64,000 nucleotides of DNA from contig NZ_BOVL01000008.1 in the NCBI RefSeq assembly GCF_019972155.1, forward strand, positions 47,380 through 111,379, read 5' to 3'. The position numbers were made by a program, and so were the translations under genes. The notes under the pieces are model-generated. The model ran no database searches. It was not told the origin of the DNA and was given only the letters and a program-made list of their open reading frames with translations. Shown here one piece after another: positions 26,464 through 34,189 of this stretch. Source of the DNA: Bradyrhizobium sp. RD5-C2. GTDB lineage: Bacteria; Pseudomonadota; Alphaproteobacteria; Rhizobiales; Xanthobacteraceae. Each line of letters opens with the position of its first letter. The stretch's first letter is position 1.

Positions 26464-26811
26464 TCAGGCATCCGCGAGGCGTTTCAGGGTTGCCTGGAAG
26501 CTCAGGCTGCGGGTTCCAACCAACACGGTCCCGAACACTTCGGCCTGGTCACCGCTGAAGGTACCGGAGAAGCCGCTCGTCACCTCTTGCCCTGCGAACA
26601 GCGGCCGGGCGAACGGATCGGAAAACGGAGAATGCTGATTGGTCCGGAGGTGCCCCTTCCAGGTGCCCTCGCCCGCCGTGTAGGCCCCGATCGACCAGAA
26701 ATGCGGCCCGCCCCCGATCAGCAGGCCATCGCGAAGGATCAGGACGCCGCTGTCGCGGCCCCGCACGCCGTCCAACATAAGGATATGGATCGAATAAAGC
26801 CCGTTCCTCAT
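26464..26811 (-). CDS. GrlR-like small beta-barrel protein
   Basis: The 115-aa protein (MRNGLYSIHILMLDGVRGRD, GVLILRDGLLIGGGPHFW, GEGTWKGHLRTNQH) matches the pattern of the GrlR family, first known as negative regulators of type III secretion. In Bradyrhizobium such proteins are common outside secretion loci, so a regulatory role here is only inferred. Neighbours give no hint. Confidence 0.7.
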   Translation of the reverse strand: MRNGLYSIHILMLDGVRGRDSGVLILRDGLLIGGGPHFWSIGAYTAGEGTWKGHLRTNQHSPFSDPFARPLFAGQEVTSGFSGTFSGDQAEVFGTVLVGTRSLSFQATLKRLADA

Positions 26812-26978
26812 CGATCGCGCCGTCCGGCCCCGCCGGCCCGCAGTATGCCGCCAAGCCGGGCGGCAGGCGAGCGGGCCGATCCCGCCCGGCCGCCGATTCG
26901 AGCCGAAAGCGCCGGTCCAGGCGCTTACAAATCGTTAAGAAAGCCCTGACAGGGTTCGACAGCCGGAGGGAGAGAGCC

Positions 26979-27152
26979 ATGCTCGTTTACCCCGTACCTG
27001 TCGAAGTGACGCAAGCCAGAGTGCAGCTCGTCGTCGATCAGACGGCGAAGGAGCAGCCGCGCGTCATCAGCGAGGATGTGCTCGACGTCTTCGCTGCCAA
27101 GAACAAGGCCGATCGCGACGCCGTCGAGACCCTTCTCGACATCAAGGTGTGA
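26979..27152 (+). CDS. Small hypothetical protein (57 aa)
   Basis: The product starts MLVYPVPVEVTQARVQLVVD and ends with a charged helix (KADRDAVETLLDIKV). GGAGGGAGAG directly upstream makes a strong ribosome binding site. No known domain is recognised. Confidence 0.65.
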   Translation: MLVYPVPVEVTQARVQLVVDQTAKEQPRVISEDVLDVFAAKNKADRDAVETLLDIKV

Positions 27153-27282
27153 GATCGCAACCGGCCAAAGGCGCTTGCATTGCACATTTGGCGGCGCGCC
27201 GGCGCATGTCGCGCGTGATCCGGACCCACCGCCGGGCCGGCCTCGAACGCCCCCGCAAAATCCCCCTCGCCGGACTTTTCCT

Positions 27283-27506
27283 TTGAACCTTTTACGCAGC
27301 GCCAAGACATAAATGCGCTGGGGATTTCAGGGCCCAGTGTTTGGCGCAGCGCTGTGGGACGAGGATATTCCGTCTACGCGGCGCTGTTGCATTTTATAAA
27401 TTCAACCTTAAGTTTGGTCCCCAACAGTTGACGGCTCACGCCCTGAGAGATCCCCAGTCCGTCAGCTGGGAAAGCCCCGCATCCAGCCTGCGGGGCTTTC
27501 CATTTT
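27283..27506 (+). ncRNA. Multicopy structured small RNA, copy B, with terminator
   Basis: TTGAAC at 27283 is 37 bases upstream of the 71-base core (27320-27390), which matches copies A and C. The core stem here is CAGCGC/GCGCTG with GTG/CGC, again base-paired despite different sequence. About 60 bases further on is AGATCCCCAGTCCGTCAGCT, shared with copy C; its ATCCCCAG is an exact complement of CTGGGGAT at the core start. A strong terminator follows (GGAAAGCCCCGC/GCGGGGCTTTCC, 27469-27501, then ATTTT). This gives a transcript of roughly 190 bases. Confidence 0.75.
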
Positions 27507-27760
27507 CGGGATGCAGGAACCTGCCGCCGCGAGCACAGCGAGTTGGCTGGTTGCCGGCACGATCTCCCCAAGGCCGGCCGGGCATCAGACCTCGCGAGAC
27601 CACGCGCGGGGCTTTGCTTTTTAGAGGATGTCCAACCTCGCGCGTCCTTGATTGGCAGTGATGGGCAATCGATGGGATAGAGGCCCGTGCCTCCAAGGCT
27701 CGACCACGAAAGCCCTGTCCCGGAATTTTCCTGGGCGGGGCTTTCTCGTATTGCGCGCGG
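27507..27760. other. Gene-free stretch with further terminator-like pieces
   Basis: GCGCGGGGCTTTGCTTTTT (27604-27622) looks like the right arm of another terminator without a clear left arm. GAAAGCCC (27708-27715) with GGGCTTTC (27738-27745) forms a longer imperfect hairpin. No coding frame is convincing. The region may hold decayed relatives of the terminator of RNA copy B. Confidence 0.4.
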
Positions 27761-27939
27761 CATCAGCATGTCACCGCTCGCTCGGTTGCGTCGGCTCGCG
27801 AAAGCTTGAGAGCGCAACCGCCCCGAACGGTCGGCAAAAGTGGTGCACGCCCCTGCCCCGCGCCGCGTTTTGCTGCTATTTCTTGGCGCGTCTCGCCCGA
27901 GCCAAAACAAAATCTCGCAATTCCCAGGAGGACAAGAAA

Positions 27940-28392
27940 ATGCGCTATCTGCACACCATGCTGCGCGTCCGCAATCTCGATGTCGCGATGAAATTCTATC
28001 AGGACGCGCTGGGGCTGAAGGAAGTGCGCCGCATCGACAATGACAAGGGCCGCTTCACGCTGGTGTTTCTCTGCGCGGAGGAAGATCTCCATCTGCTCAA
28101 GTCGCTGCCGCAGAGCCGCGGCGCGCCGCTGGTCGAACTGACCTACAATTGGGACGAGGAGAAATACGGCGAGGACCGCCATTTCGGCCATCTCGCCTAC
28201 GAGGTCGACGACATCTACGCGACCTGCGAGAAGCTGATGAAGATGGGCGTCACCATCAATCGTCCGCCGCGCGACGGCAACATGGCGTTCGTGCGCTCGC
28301 CCGACCTGCACTCGATCGAGATCCTGCAGAAGGGCGATCCGAAGGCGCCGGCCGAACCATGGGCCTCGATGCCGAACACCGGGCACTGGTAA
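27940..28392 (+). CDS. gloA: Glyoxalase I (lactoylglutathione lyase)
   Basis: The 150-aa enzyme isomerises the methylglyoxal-glutathione hemithioacetal to S-lactoylglutathione. The metal ligands of the family are visible: His in YLHTMLRV, Glu in PLVELTYNW, His in FGHLAYEV and Glu in SIEILQKG. AGGAGG precedes the ATG. The length is slightly above E. coli GloA (135 aa) because of a C-terminal extension ending PNTGHW. Confidence 0.93.
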   Translation: MRYLHTMLRVRNLDVAMKFYQDALGLKEVRRIDNDKGRFTLVFLCAEEDLHLLKSLPQSRGAPLVELTYNWDEEKYGEDRHFGHLAYEVDDIYATCEKLMKMGVTINRPPRDGNMAFVRSPDLHSIEILQKGDPKAPAEPWASMPNTGHW

Positions 28393-28515
28393 ACGCCGCG
28401 ACCGCGCGCATGTTCCTAATCCGCGTTTCTCCATCGGTGAGACGCGGAGCGATCGCGAGGAACATGGCGCTCTGGTTGACGTTGCCTCCTCACACGAATG
28501 CGAGGAGGCGAGGAG

Positions 28516-28596
28516 ATGGGAAAAGGACTTTTGCTTTGGCTGTTGGGTGTACCGATCCCGGTGATCATCGTGCTGTGGTTGCTGTTCGGTCACTGA
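28516..28596 (+). CDS. Very small hydrophobic protein (26 aa)
   Basis: The frame encodes MGKGLLLWLLGVPIPVIIVL then WLLFGH, a single membrane helix with a central Pro pair. GAGGAGGCGAGGAG right before the ATG is an excellent ribosome binding site, and a strong terminator follows. It resembles short rhizobial membrane peptides; role unknown. Confidence 0.75.
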   Translation: MGKGLLLWLLGVPIPVIIVLWLLFGH

Positions 28597-28618
28597 CTGC
28601 GCTTTGACTGAGATCGAC

Positions 28619-28653
28619 GAGGCTCTGCCGCATCGCGGCGGAGCCTCTTTTTT
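28619..28653 (+). terminator. Rho-independent terminator
   Basis: GAGGCTCTGCCGC and GCGGCGGAGCCTC pair over 13 positions with one mismatch, followed by TTTTTT. It ends the 26-aa protein gene. Confidence 0.92.
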
Positions 28654-28738
28654 GAACTCGGTACAATTCACCCCGCGCATTTCCCTGACGGTTCGGCTAA
28701 GAACGCGCGCAAAGCACAACAGCGGAAAGAAACGCGTG

Positions 28739-29380
28739 ATGGACAGCAAGCCGCAACTGACGATCTGGGGCCGGCCAAATTCGGTCAATGTGCAGAAGGT
28801 GCTCTGGTGTCTCGCCGAGCTCGACGTCCCCTATCAGCGCATCGATGCCGGCATGCAGTTCGGCAAGAACGATCAGGCGGACTATCTCGCGATGAATCCG
28901 AATGGCCGCGTCCCGACGCTGGTCGACGGCGACTACGTGCTGTGGGAATCCAATTCAGTGATGCGCTATCTCTGCCTGGCCTACGGCCAGGGCTCGCCGG
29001 TGTATCCGCAGGCGCCGAAGGCGCGCGCCGCCGTTGACCGCTGGCTCGACTGGACGCTGTCGACGCTGCAACCGGTCGAGCGCCCGCTGTTCTGGGGACT
29101 GGTGCGCACGGCGCCGGAAAAGCGCGACATGGTGCAGAGCCAGAAGGACGCCGATGCCGCGGGCGTGGTGTGGCACGTCGTCGAGGCGCAGCTTGCAAGC
29201 CGCCGCTACGTCGAGGGCGATCAGTTCACGATCGCCGACATCGCGCTCGGCGCCTTTGCACGGCGCTGGTTCGGCGTCGAGGGCGTGACCAAGCCGAAGC
29301 TGCCCCATCTCGAACGCTGGTTCGGCGAGATCGCGCAGCGGCCGGCCTTCGTCCGCATCGTCGCGCCGCCGATGTCGTGA
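28739..29380 (+). CDS. Glutathione S-transferase
   Basis: The 213-aa protein has an N-terminal thioredoxin-like domain (LTIWGRPNSVNVQKVLW, NGRVPTLVDGDYVLWESNSV with the glutathione-binding Glu-Ser) and an all-helical C-domain with the FTIADIALGAF motif. The ATG at 28739 is where family sequence starts. The substrate is unknown. Nearness to glyoxalase I suggests a shared theme of electrophile detoxification. Confidence 0.92.
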   Translation: MDSKPQLTIWGRPNSVNVQKVLWCLAELDVPYQRIDAGMQFGKNDQADYLAMNPNGRVPTLVDGDYVLWESNSVMRYLCLAYGQGSPVYPQAPKARAAVDRWLDWTLSTLQPVERPLFWGLVRTAPEKRDMVQSQKDADAAGVVWHVVEAQLASRRYVEGDQFTIADIALGAFARRWFGVEGVTKPKLPHLERWFGEIAQRPAFVRIVAPPMS

Positions 29381-29392
29381 GCGGCAAGCCGC

Positions 29393-29638
29393 TCAGCGTC
29401 CGCTGGACACCCCGGCACCGACGCTGACGGCGCCACCGAGCTTCACGCAGGTGTCCGAGCCCTCGACCTTGACGAAGCCCGGTCCGTACGACGCGCAGGA
29501 ATTGCTCCGCGTCACGGATTTCGACGGCAGGGATTTGCCGGCATCGGGCGGCGTCTGGAAGTTGCGGCGGTCGCCGGTTTGCGCGAACGCAGCGGCGGGA
29601 AGCAGGACGGCGATGATGGCGAAGCAGGTCTTGCGCAT
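29393..29638 (-). CDS. Small secreted protein with porin-like Cys motif
   Basis: The 81-aa product has a signal peptide (FAIIAVLLPAAAFAQ) and a short mature part containing SCASYGPGFVKVEGSDTCVK followed by LGG. That pattern is what alphaproteobacterial Porin_2 proteins show near their N-terminus, but no beta-barrel follows. It could be a remnant or a small periplasmic protein in its own right. The start is 31 bases downstream of the PilZ gene. Confidence 0.7.
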   Translation of the reverse strand: MRKTCFAIIAVLLPAAAFAQTGDRRNFQTPPDAGKSLPSKSVTRSNSCASYGPGFVKVEGSDTCVKLGGAVSVGAGVSSGR

Positions 29639-29669
29639 CCGGCCTTTTATCGCGCGCGGCCGGATCAGG

Positions 29670-29927
29670 CTAGCGTACGAATCTGACACCGAACGTCTTG
29701 CCCTTGCGCCAGACCACTTCGCAGGCGCGCCCGGTGCGGGCGTCGCGCGAAAACGCCAACCGCAGCTTGGCCGGCAGCGTGTTGTTGTCCTGCACGGTGA
29801 TTTTTGCGCCCGACGAGGAAATGTCCTCGACCACGCAAGGCCGCGCGGCGAATCCGCCGTCGAGCGTGATCCAGCCGAATTGACGCAGCGATTTGCGCGT
29901 TTCGCGCTTCTTGGATCCCAAAGCCAT
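29670..29927 (-). CDS. Single-domain PilZ protein
   Basis: The 85-aa protein has basic residues at the N-terminus (KKRETRKSLR) and VEDISSSGAKI, the two parts of the PilZ c-di-GMP binding motif (RxxxR and D/NxSxxG). It may be an effector for the c-di-GMP made by cyclases such as the 1820-3442 product. ATG at 29927 was chosen. Confidence 0.85.
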   Translation of the reverse strand: MALGSKKRETRKSLRQFGWITLDGGFAARPCVVEDISSSGAKITVQDNNTLPAKLRLAFSRDARTGRACEVVWRKGKTFGVRFVR

Positions 29928-30156
29928 CACATCATCCCCGGGCCCACGCCTATCGCCGCGGGCTTACCAAAGGGTTGCGAAAGATCGGCGGATTGCAGCA
30001 ATCTAGACCTTGTGCACACCTGCACGGGCATAGCGGCGAGTTGGAGCCGCTTTCTTTCGCGCCATTTGCAGAACCGCATCCCAAAGCAAATCCAACATCC
30101 GAGCGTCAGCCCGGTGTCAGGCTTCGAGCCTATTCTCCGTTTCGGGAGGATACGCC

Positions 30157-30411
30157 ATGCCGACTAGGCCCCGCCCTTCGTGGTCCGAAAAAGATAACCA
30201 GCTGCATGAGTTCCGACGACGCCCCTCGGACACATTTCGCTATTTCATTGAAATTCGGCCGCACCCGTGCTGCTTGCTTTGCGACGATTGCGGGTGGGTT
30301 TGTAGAAGCCATCCGGGCCAGCCTTGGAACGGCCCGGACGCTTGCACCTGCGGCGCATCGGGCGTGCCATGCCCTACCTGCAATCGACTAGCAGATCGGC
30401 GGAAGCGTTGA
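30157..30411 (+). CDS. Small zinc-ribbon-like protein
   Basis: The 84-aa product carries clustered cysteines CCLLCDDCGWVC, then ACTCGASGVPCPTCN, with SHPGQPWNGP between. This resembles short zinc-binding proteins widespread in Rhizobiales and their mobile elements. The GGGAGGAT before the ATG is strong. A metal-binding role is likely; function unknown. Confidence 0.75.
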   Translation: MPTRPRPSWSEKDNQLHEFRRRPSDTFRYFIEIRPHPCCLLCDDCGWVCRSHPGQPWNGPDACTCGASGVPCPTCNRLADRRKR

Positions 30412-30559
30412 AGAACAGCCTTCGAAACCGCGTGCTCAACACGCCGGGACAGTCGCTTCCCTGAGATGGCAGAGACGGCTCTTAGGAACCTTCTGCGAGT
30501 CCGAGAGTTACTGAGACGCTTGCTGACCTCATCCGCCCCCAAGGCGGTCGGCAACACCA

Positions 30560-30590
30560 AACCCCGCCCCGCGAAGGCGGGGTTCTATTT
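30560..30590 (+). terminator. Terminator upstream of RNA copy C
   Basis: AACCCCGCC and GGCGGGGTT form a 9-bp stem, followed by CTATTTT. It isolates RNA copy C from upstream transcription; the -35-like box of copy C overlaps its T-run. Confidence 0.8.
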
Positions 30591-30781
30591 TGCACTTACT
30601 CGTTGCCGCCGAGACTTACCCCCGGCTGGGGGATTTCAGGGCCCAGTGTTCAGGCCAGCGTCGCGAGACGAGCATACTCCGTCTCAGCGACGCTGTTGCT
30701 TCTGCGGCCGGTACGGATGGCGAGTCCGACTCAGATCCCCAGTTCGTGAGCTGGAAGAAACCCCGCCCTCGCTGGGTTTTC
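30590..30781 (+). ncRNA. Multicopy structured small RNA, copy C
   Basis: TTGCAC (30590) lies 39 bases before the 71-base core (30629-30699). The core stem is CAGCGTCGC/GCGACGCTG, the best of the three, with an inner GAGACG/CGTCTC stem. Downstream AGATCCCCAGTTCGTGAGCT matches the same block in copy B, and AGAAACCC/GGGTTTTCT (30756-30781) can act as terminator. Its features agree with copies A and B; the spacing between core and 3' block is shorter than in B. Confidence 0.75.
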
Positions 30782-31155
30782 TAGGATTGTCGGGATTCAG
30801 TCGGGGCACTTCCTTGGGAAGACCAATTGTTCGAACTGGGGCTAGTACTGCTGAACGGCTTGGCTATGCATGTTGAGATCATTAGCAGTTAGCGGCTTTG
30901 CCCTTTCATGCCTCCCGCGCAATCACTCCGATTGACTGACATAGATCGAATACGACTCCTCGTATGTCGCCTGAAACAAGGGAACGGGAGACCATCAGGG
31001 ATGAGTTTCTCCAGTTTGCAGCTAGTCAATCGTTCTCGACGAGTGCCCGACATGTTCCAAATGGAATAACTCCATCCCTGTAGGGGTTGGAAGCCGTAGG
31101 AGGTCGAATGGAAAATGGAAGCGAATGCCCGCCTTCAAGGCCGTGGTGAGGCTGC
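30782..31155. other. Intergenic, no convincing gene
   Basis: One 39-codon frame at 30964-31083 (MSPETRERETIRDEFLQFAA...) looks protein-like but has no ribosome binding site. The rest shows no pattern. Confidence 0.35.
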
Positions 31156-31440
31156 GTGCCAAGCCTGACACTCGCTGAGGCGGCGAGTATCGGGGCCTGT
31201 ATTTGGGCCGTGGTATTCGCGGTCCACGTCATTGCAGTGTTGATTTATTTTCGGCTCGACCGGGATAAGGGGCCTCGGGAGCGTCGCAATCCGGGATGGT
31301 TGGCTGCTCTTGGCATGTTGGCTTACTTGCCAATCTTGGTGCCACTCACGGTCCTCGGCTTCATTTTTCGATGTCTGATTGATTGGCCGGTCAACGGGTT
31401 AATCAAACTGTTTCGGCGAAGGTCCGAGATTAAAAGCTGA
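31156..31440 (+). CDS. Small membrane protein upstream of integrase
   Basis: The 94-aa product has two hydrophobic segments (IGACIWAVVFAVHVIAVLIY and LAALGMLAYLPILVPLTVLG) with a basic loop between and a basic tail. The start is GTG with GTGAGG upstream. No family is recognised. Confidence 0.5.
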   Translation: MPSLTLAEAASIGACIWAVVFAVHVIAVLIYFRLDRDKGPRERRNPGWLAALGMLAYLPILVPLTVLGFIFRCLIDWPVNGLIKLFRRRSEIKS

Positions 31441-31685
31441 ACTTGAGCAGTCAGGCCCTAGCCGGCGGCGTCGGCCATTCGTTCGGTAGATGCGCCCGGG
31501 GGCGGGAAAGTCTCGCGGGGTCAAAAGAAGCAGGTTTTTTCACGCACTTGCACGATGGCGCTCCCTAGCGGCGCGGGCGACCTCCCCGGCGATGCTGTTG
31601 ATATCTTGGGATAATTCGTAATTTGTTGACTTCTAGCCGCCACTCCTCGGATGTTGGCGTGCAACAAAACGTCCAACAGGGTCCG

Positions 31686-33029
31686 ATGCCGGAGCGTCTC
31701 ACCAAGCGAAAAGGGTACTGGCATTTCGTGCGGCGGGTACCGCCCGAATTCGCTGCGGTTGACCCTCGCGGGATCGTCAAACAATCGACCAAGATCCGCG
31801 TTGGGGACGATCGGTCAGGCATTCGCGCCGGCCGGATCGCAGATCAGCTCAATATCGACCTTGAGGCGTTCTGGAGGGCAGCCGCGGGCCAGGGAACGCG
31901 GGACGCCATCGTCGCGCTCGAGGACGCCCGGCACCGGGCGCAGGCCCTGCAGCTCACCTACAGGCCGGTCGACGACGTCGCGCGGGAGGCCCTCGCGGAG
32001 ATCCTCCGCCGGATCGATGCCCTCGCGGTGGGCGATCGGCGGCATGACCCTGCTACGGCCGCAGCAACCCTCGGCGGCGTCGACCTGCCCGAGATCATGC
32101 TGTCCGGTCTGTGCGATGAGTTCGAGGTCGCCAAGAAAACGACGATCGCCAGGATGTCGGCCGGTCAGTTCAAGAAATGGAAGAACGGCAAGAAACGCGC
32201 AATCGACCTGCTCATCACCGTGATCGGCGACAAGGCCATAACGCGGCTGACGCGCGACGACGTCCTGAAATTTACCGACCACTGGACCGAGCGCGTGGTC
32301 GACGGTGAGGTTCTGGCCGCGACGGCCAATCGCAACCTGACGCACATCACCGGTATGCTGTCGGCCGTCTCCAAACGTCATAGGCTCAATCTGGATCGTG
32401 TATTCGTCGGCGCCAGGCTTGAGGGTGACGCGTCGCGGCCTCGGCCGCCCTTCTCGCCCTGGTGGATTGTCAACCGGCTTTTGGCGGCCGGCGCGCTGGA
32501 GACCATGAACAACGAGGAGCGCGCGGTGGTCATGGTGATGATCAATACCGGCGCCCGGCCGAGCGAGATCATCAACCTGCGCCGGCGGCATATCGTCCTG
32601 GACGCACCAATCCCGCACATCCGCGTCCGGCCAGACGATCGCGTTCTGAAAACAACCTTCTCCGATCGCGACATCCCGTTGATCGGGATCTCGCTCGAGG
32701 CGATGCGGCAATTTCCTGACGGCTTCCCGCACTATCGCGACAAGGGCGACACCCTGTCGGCCGCAGTCAATGCGTACTTCTCTGACCACGGCCTGCGCGA
32801 GACCGAGAGCCACACACTCTACTCACTGCGGCACGGCTTCAAAGACCGCCTGCGCAGCGTCGAGACGCCGGACGAGCTCAAGGACGAGTTGATGGGCCAC
32901 GACACCAAGAAGCCCAAATACGGCGACGGTCACGGGCTCGACCTGAAGCAGAAGTACATCCAGCTGATCGCGCTGGCGCCTGGAATGCAGGTTCCCGCTC
33001 CGCTTCAATTGATCGCGGCGTCAGGCTAA
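31686..33029 (+). CDS. Phage-type tyrosine recombinase (integrase)
   Basis: The 447-aa recombinase starts MPERLTKRKGYWHFVRRVPP, the N-terminus of the DUF6538-containing integrase group. The catalytic region has TGARPSEIINL (first Arg), SLRHGFKDRL (second Arg and its His) and MGHDTKKPKYGDG with the likely nucleophile Tyr. The residue that is His in the usual HxxR motif reads Tyr here (YSLRH). AACAGGG precedes the ATG at 31686; the frame is open 21 codons further upstream. It presumably inserted this element, but no attachment-site duplication was found by eye. Confidence 0.93.
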   Translation: MPERLTKRKGYWHFVRRVPPEFAAVDPRGIVKQSTKIRVGDDRSGIRAGRIADQLNIDLEAFWRAAAGQGTRDAIVALEDARHRAQALQLTYRPVDDVAREALAEILRRIDALAVGDRRHDPATAAATLGGVDLPEIMLSGLCDEFEVAKKTTIARMSAGQFKKWKNGKKRAIDLLITVIGDKAITRLTRDDVLKFTDHWTERVVDGEVLAATANRNLTHITGMLSAVSKRHRLNLDRVFVGARLEGDASRPRPPFSPWWIVNRLLAAGALETMNNEERAVVMVMINTGARPSEIINLRRRHIVLDAPIPHIRVRPDDRVLKTTFSDRDIPLIGISLEAMRQFPDGFPHYRDKGDTLSAAVNAYFSDHGLRETESHTLYSLRHGFKDRLRSVETPDELKDELMGHDTKKPKYGDGHGLDLKQKYIQLIALAPGMQVPAPLQLIAASG

Positions 33030-33103
33030 GCGTCCATAGTCAAGTCCGCGGCGACCATTCGATGAGGCGAGCCGTTGGGCTTCCGCCAGGGTCAATAGGT
33101 CTC

Positions 33104-33340
33104 TCAGGCGTTGCCCGGCGTGCCGCCCCAGGCGCGAGCTACCGCGCGCAGCCGCTCGCCGACCAGCCGATGCCGCTCCAGCAGCTCTATGAACCGTGTC
33201 TGGGCCTGCTCGATCGTTATGTCACCGCTCTCGACCAGCCCTTTCAGCCCGTCCATTTCGGCAAAGATGACGTCGCTTTCGGCTTGAGCCTTGTCAAGTT
33301 CAGGTTCGCCCCATTGCTTGTGATCCTTCTTGTCAATCAT
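33104..33340 (-). CDS. Small helical hypothetical protein
   Basis: The 78-aa product (MIDKKDHKQWGEPELDKAQA...) is charged and helical, ending VARAWGGTPGNA. A GAGGAG 8 bases upstream fixes the start at 33340; the longer open frame upstream overlaps the divergent wHTH gene. No domain is recognised. Confidence 0.65.
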   Translation of the reverse strand: MIDKKDHKQWGEPELDKAQAESDVIFAEMDGLKGLVESGDITIEQAQTRFIELLERHRLVGERLRAVARAWGGTPGNA

Positions 33341-33406
33341 TGCGACGACTCCTCGTGCACTCTTGACGTAGCTCGTTACCGGAGTTTTTGTGGTCGATTG
33401 ATTTGG

Positions 33407-33625
33407 ATGACCATGACAGTTGCAGAGAAGATCATTCGCGCCGTTCGCGAACACCCGGGCCTGACTGAGCGTCAACTCGCCGACCGCATCTTTGGAGAGA
33501 ACGCAGCGATCCAGCGCGTTAATCCAACATGCCGAAAACTCGTCACGCAGGGCCTGCTGCTGCGCCAGGGAAAGGGATGGAGCGGCGATCCGTTTCGATA
33601 TCACCCGGCAACGCGGCCTCGATAG
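33407..33625 (+). CDS. Small winged-helix DNA-binding protein
   Basis: The 72-aa product contains a winged-helix pattern (HPGLTERQLADRIFGENAAI then RVNPTCRKLVTQGLLLRQGK). It diverges from the 33104-33340 gene with 66 bases between starts, so it may control itself and that gene. Start at 33407 or 33413. Confidence 0.7.
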   Translation: MTMTVAEKIIRAVREHPGLTERQLADRIFGENAAIQRVNPTCRKLVTQGLLLRQGKGWSGDPFRYHPATRPR

Positions 33626-33719
33626 ACCGAACGCCCGGCGTACTTTTTCAGCGGGTACAGCCGCCTCCCAGCCCGCGGAGATGCTTGACGATCGGGCCAT
33701 CCGCCCGGACCGAGCCCGG

Positions 33720-33890
33720 TCATCCCCGCTTTTTGCCCGATTTCTTCTTGGCCGTTATTACTTCGGCCTGACTGCGAAAGGCTCTTGCCAACGCCAAAAG
33801 GCTTTCGGCGGCCTCACTATCAGAGATCGCCCGCGCTGCGCGTTCGGCCTTATCGGCCTGCTTGCGTAGGGATTTCGTCTCCTTGACCAT
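33720..33890 (-). CDS. Small Lys/Ala-rich helical protein
   Basis: The 56-aa product starts MVKETKSLRKQADKAERAAR and ends in a lysine-rich tail (AKKKSGKKRG). It is of a type common in Bradyrhizobium. The basic tail suggests nucleic-acid contact; function is unknown. Confidence 0.65.
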   Translation of the reverse strand: MVKETKSLRKQADKAERAARAISDSEAAESLLALARAFRSQAEVITAKKKSGKKRG

Positions 33891-33899
33891 CAGCTAATC

Positions 33900-33989
33900 C
33901 TAATGGGGCACATATTCGTAGGCGACGAATGCTCCGAGCCCGATCATGGCAACTAGTACAGCGATTGCGAGAAAAGACTGTGGGCGCAT
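33900..33989 (-). CDS. Very small membrane protein (29 aa)
   Basis: The frame encodes MRPQSFLAIAVLVAMIGLGA then FVAYEYVPH: one helix and a short tail. GGAGGACGCG precedes the ATG. It is nine bases upstream of the next minus-strand gene and probably co-transcribed. Confidence 0.65.
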   Translation of the reverse strand: MRPQSFLAIAVLVAMIGLGAFVAYEYVPH

Positions 33990-34134
33990 CGCGTCCTCCA
34001 CGGCCAGTTAGCGGACTGCTTTTACCGCAAAAAGGGTCCAGCTTCAAAACGTGTTGCTATATATTGAAGCCGGCCGCCGCCTAAATCTCCTCCCAGCACG
34101 ACCCGCAAGGTACCACGCGCACGGCATCGTTCGA

Positions 34135-34162
34135 TTTGAACACGTCCAGAATTCAATATACC
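34135..34162 (+). promoter_or_regulatory. Predicted tupA promoter with flanking inverted repeat
   Basis: TTGAAC (34135-34140) and TATACC (34157-34162) are 16 bases apart, upstream of tupA. The -10 overlaps TTCAATATA (34152-34160), whose exact inverted copy TATATTGAA is at 34060-34068. A repressor such as a ModE/TunR-type oxyanion sensor could use these, but no such gene is nearby. Confidence 0.45.
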
Positions 34163-34189
34163 ACTGCTCGCGCCGTCGGGGAGGAGCAG

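Noticed and set aside
30964..31083. 39-codon frame MSPETRERETIRDEFLQFAA...
   Set aside because: Protein-like in look but no ribosome binding site; could be a remnant.
22492..33029. tRNA-Pro as attachment site of the integrase
   Set aside because: The tRNA is 9 kb from the integrase with many housekeeping-type genes between, and I found no duplicate of its 3' end near the element.
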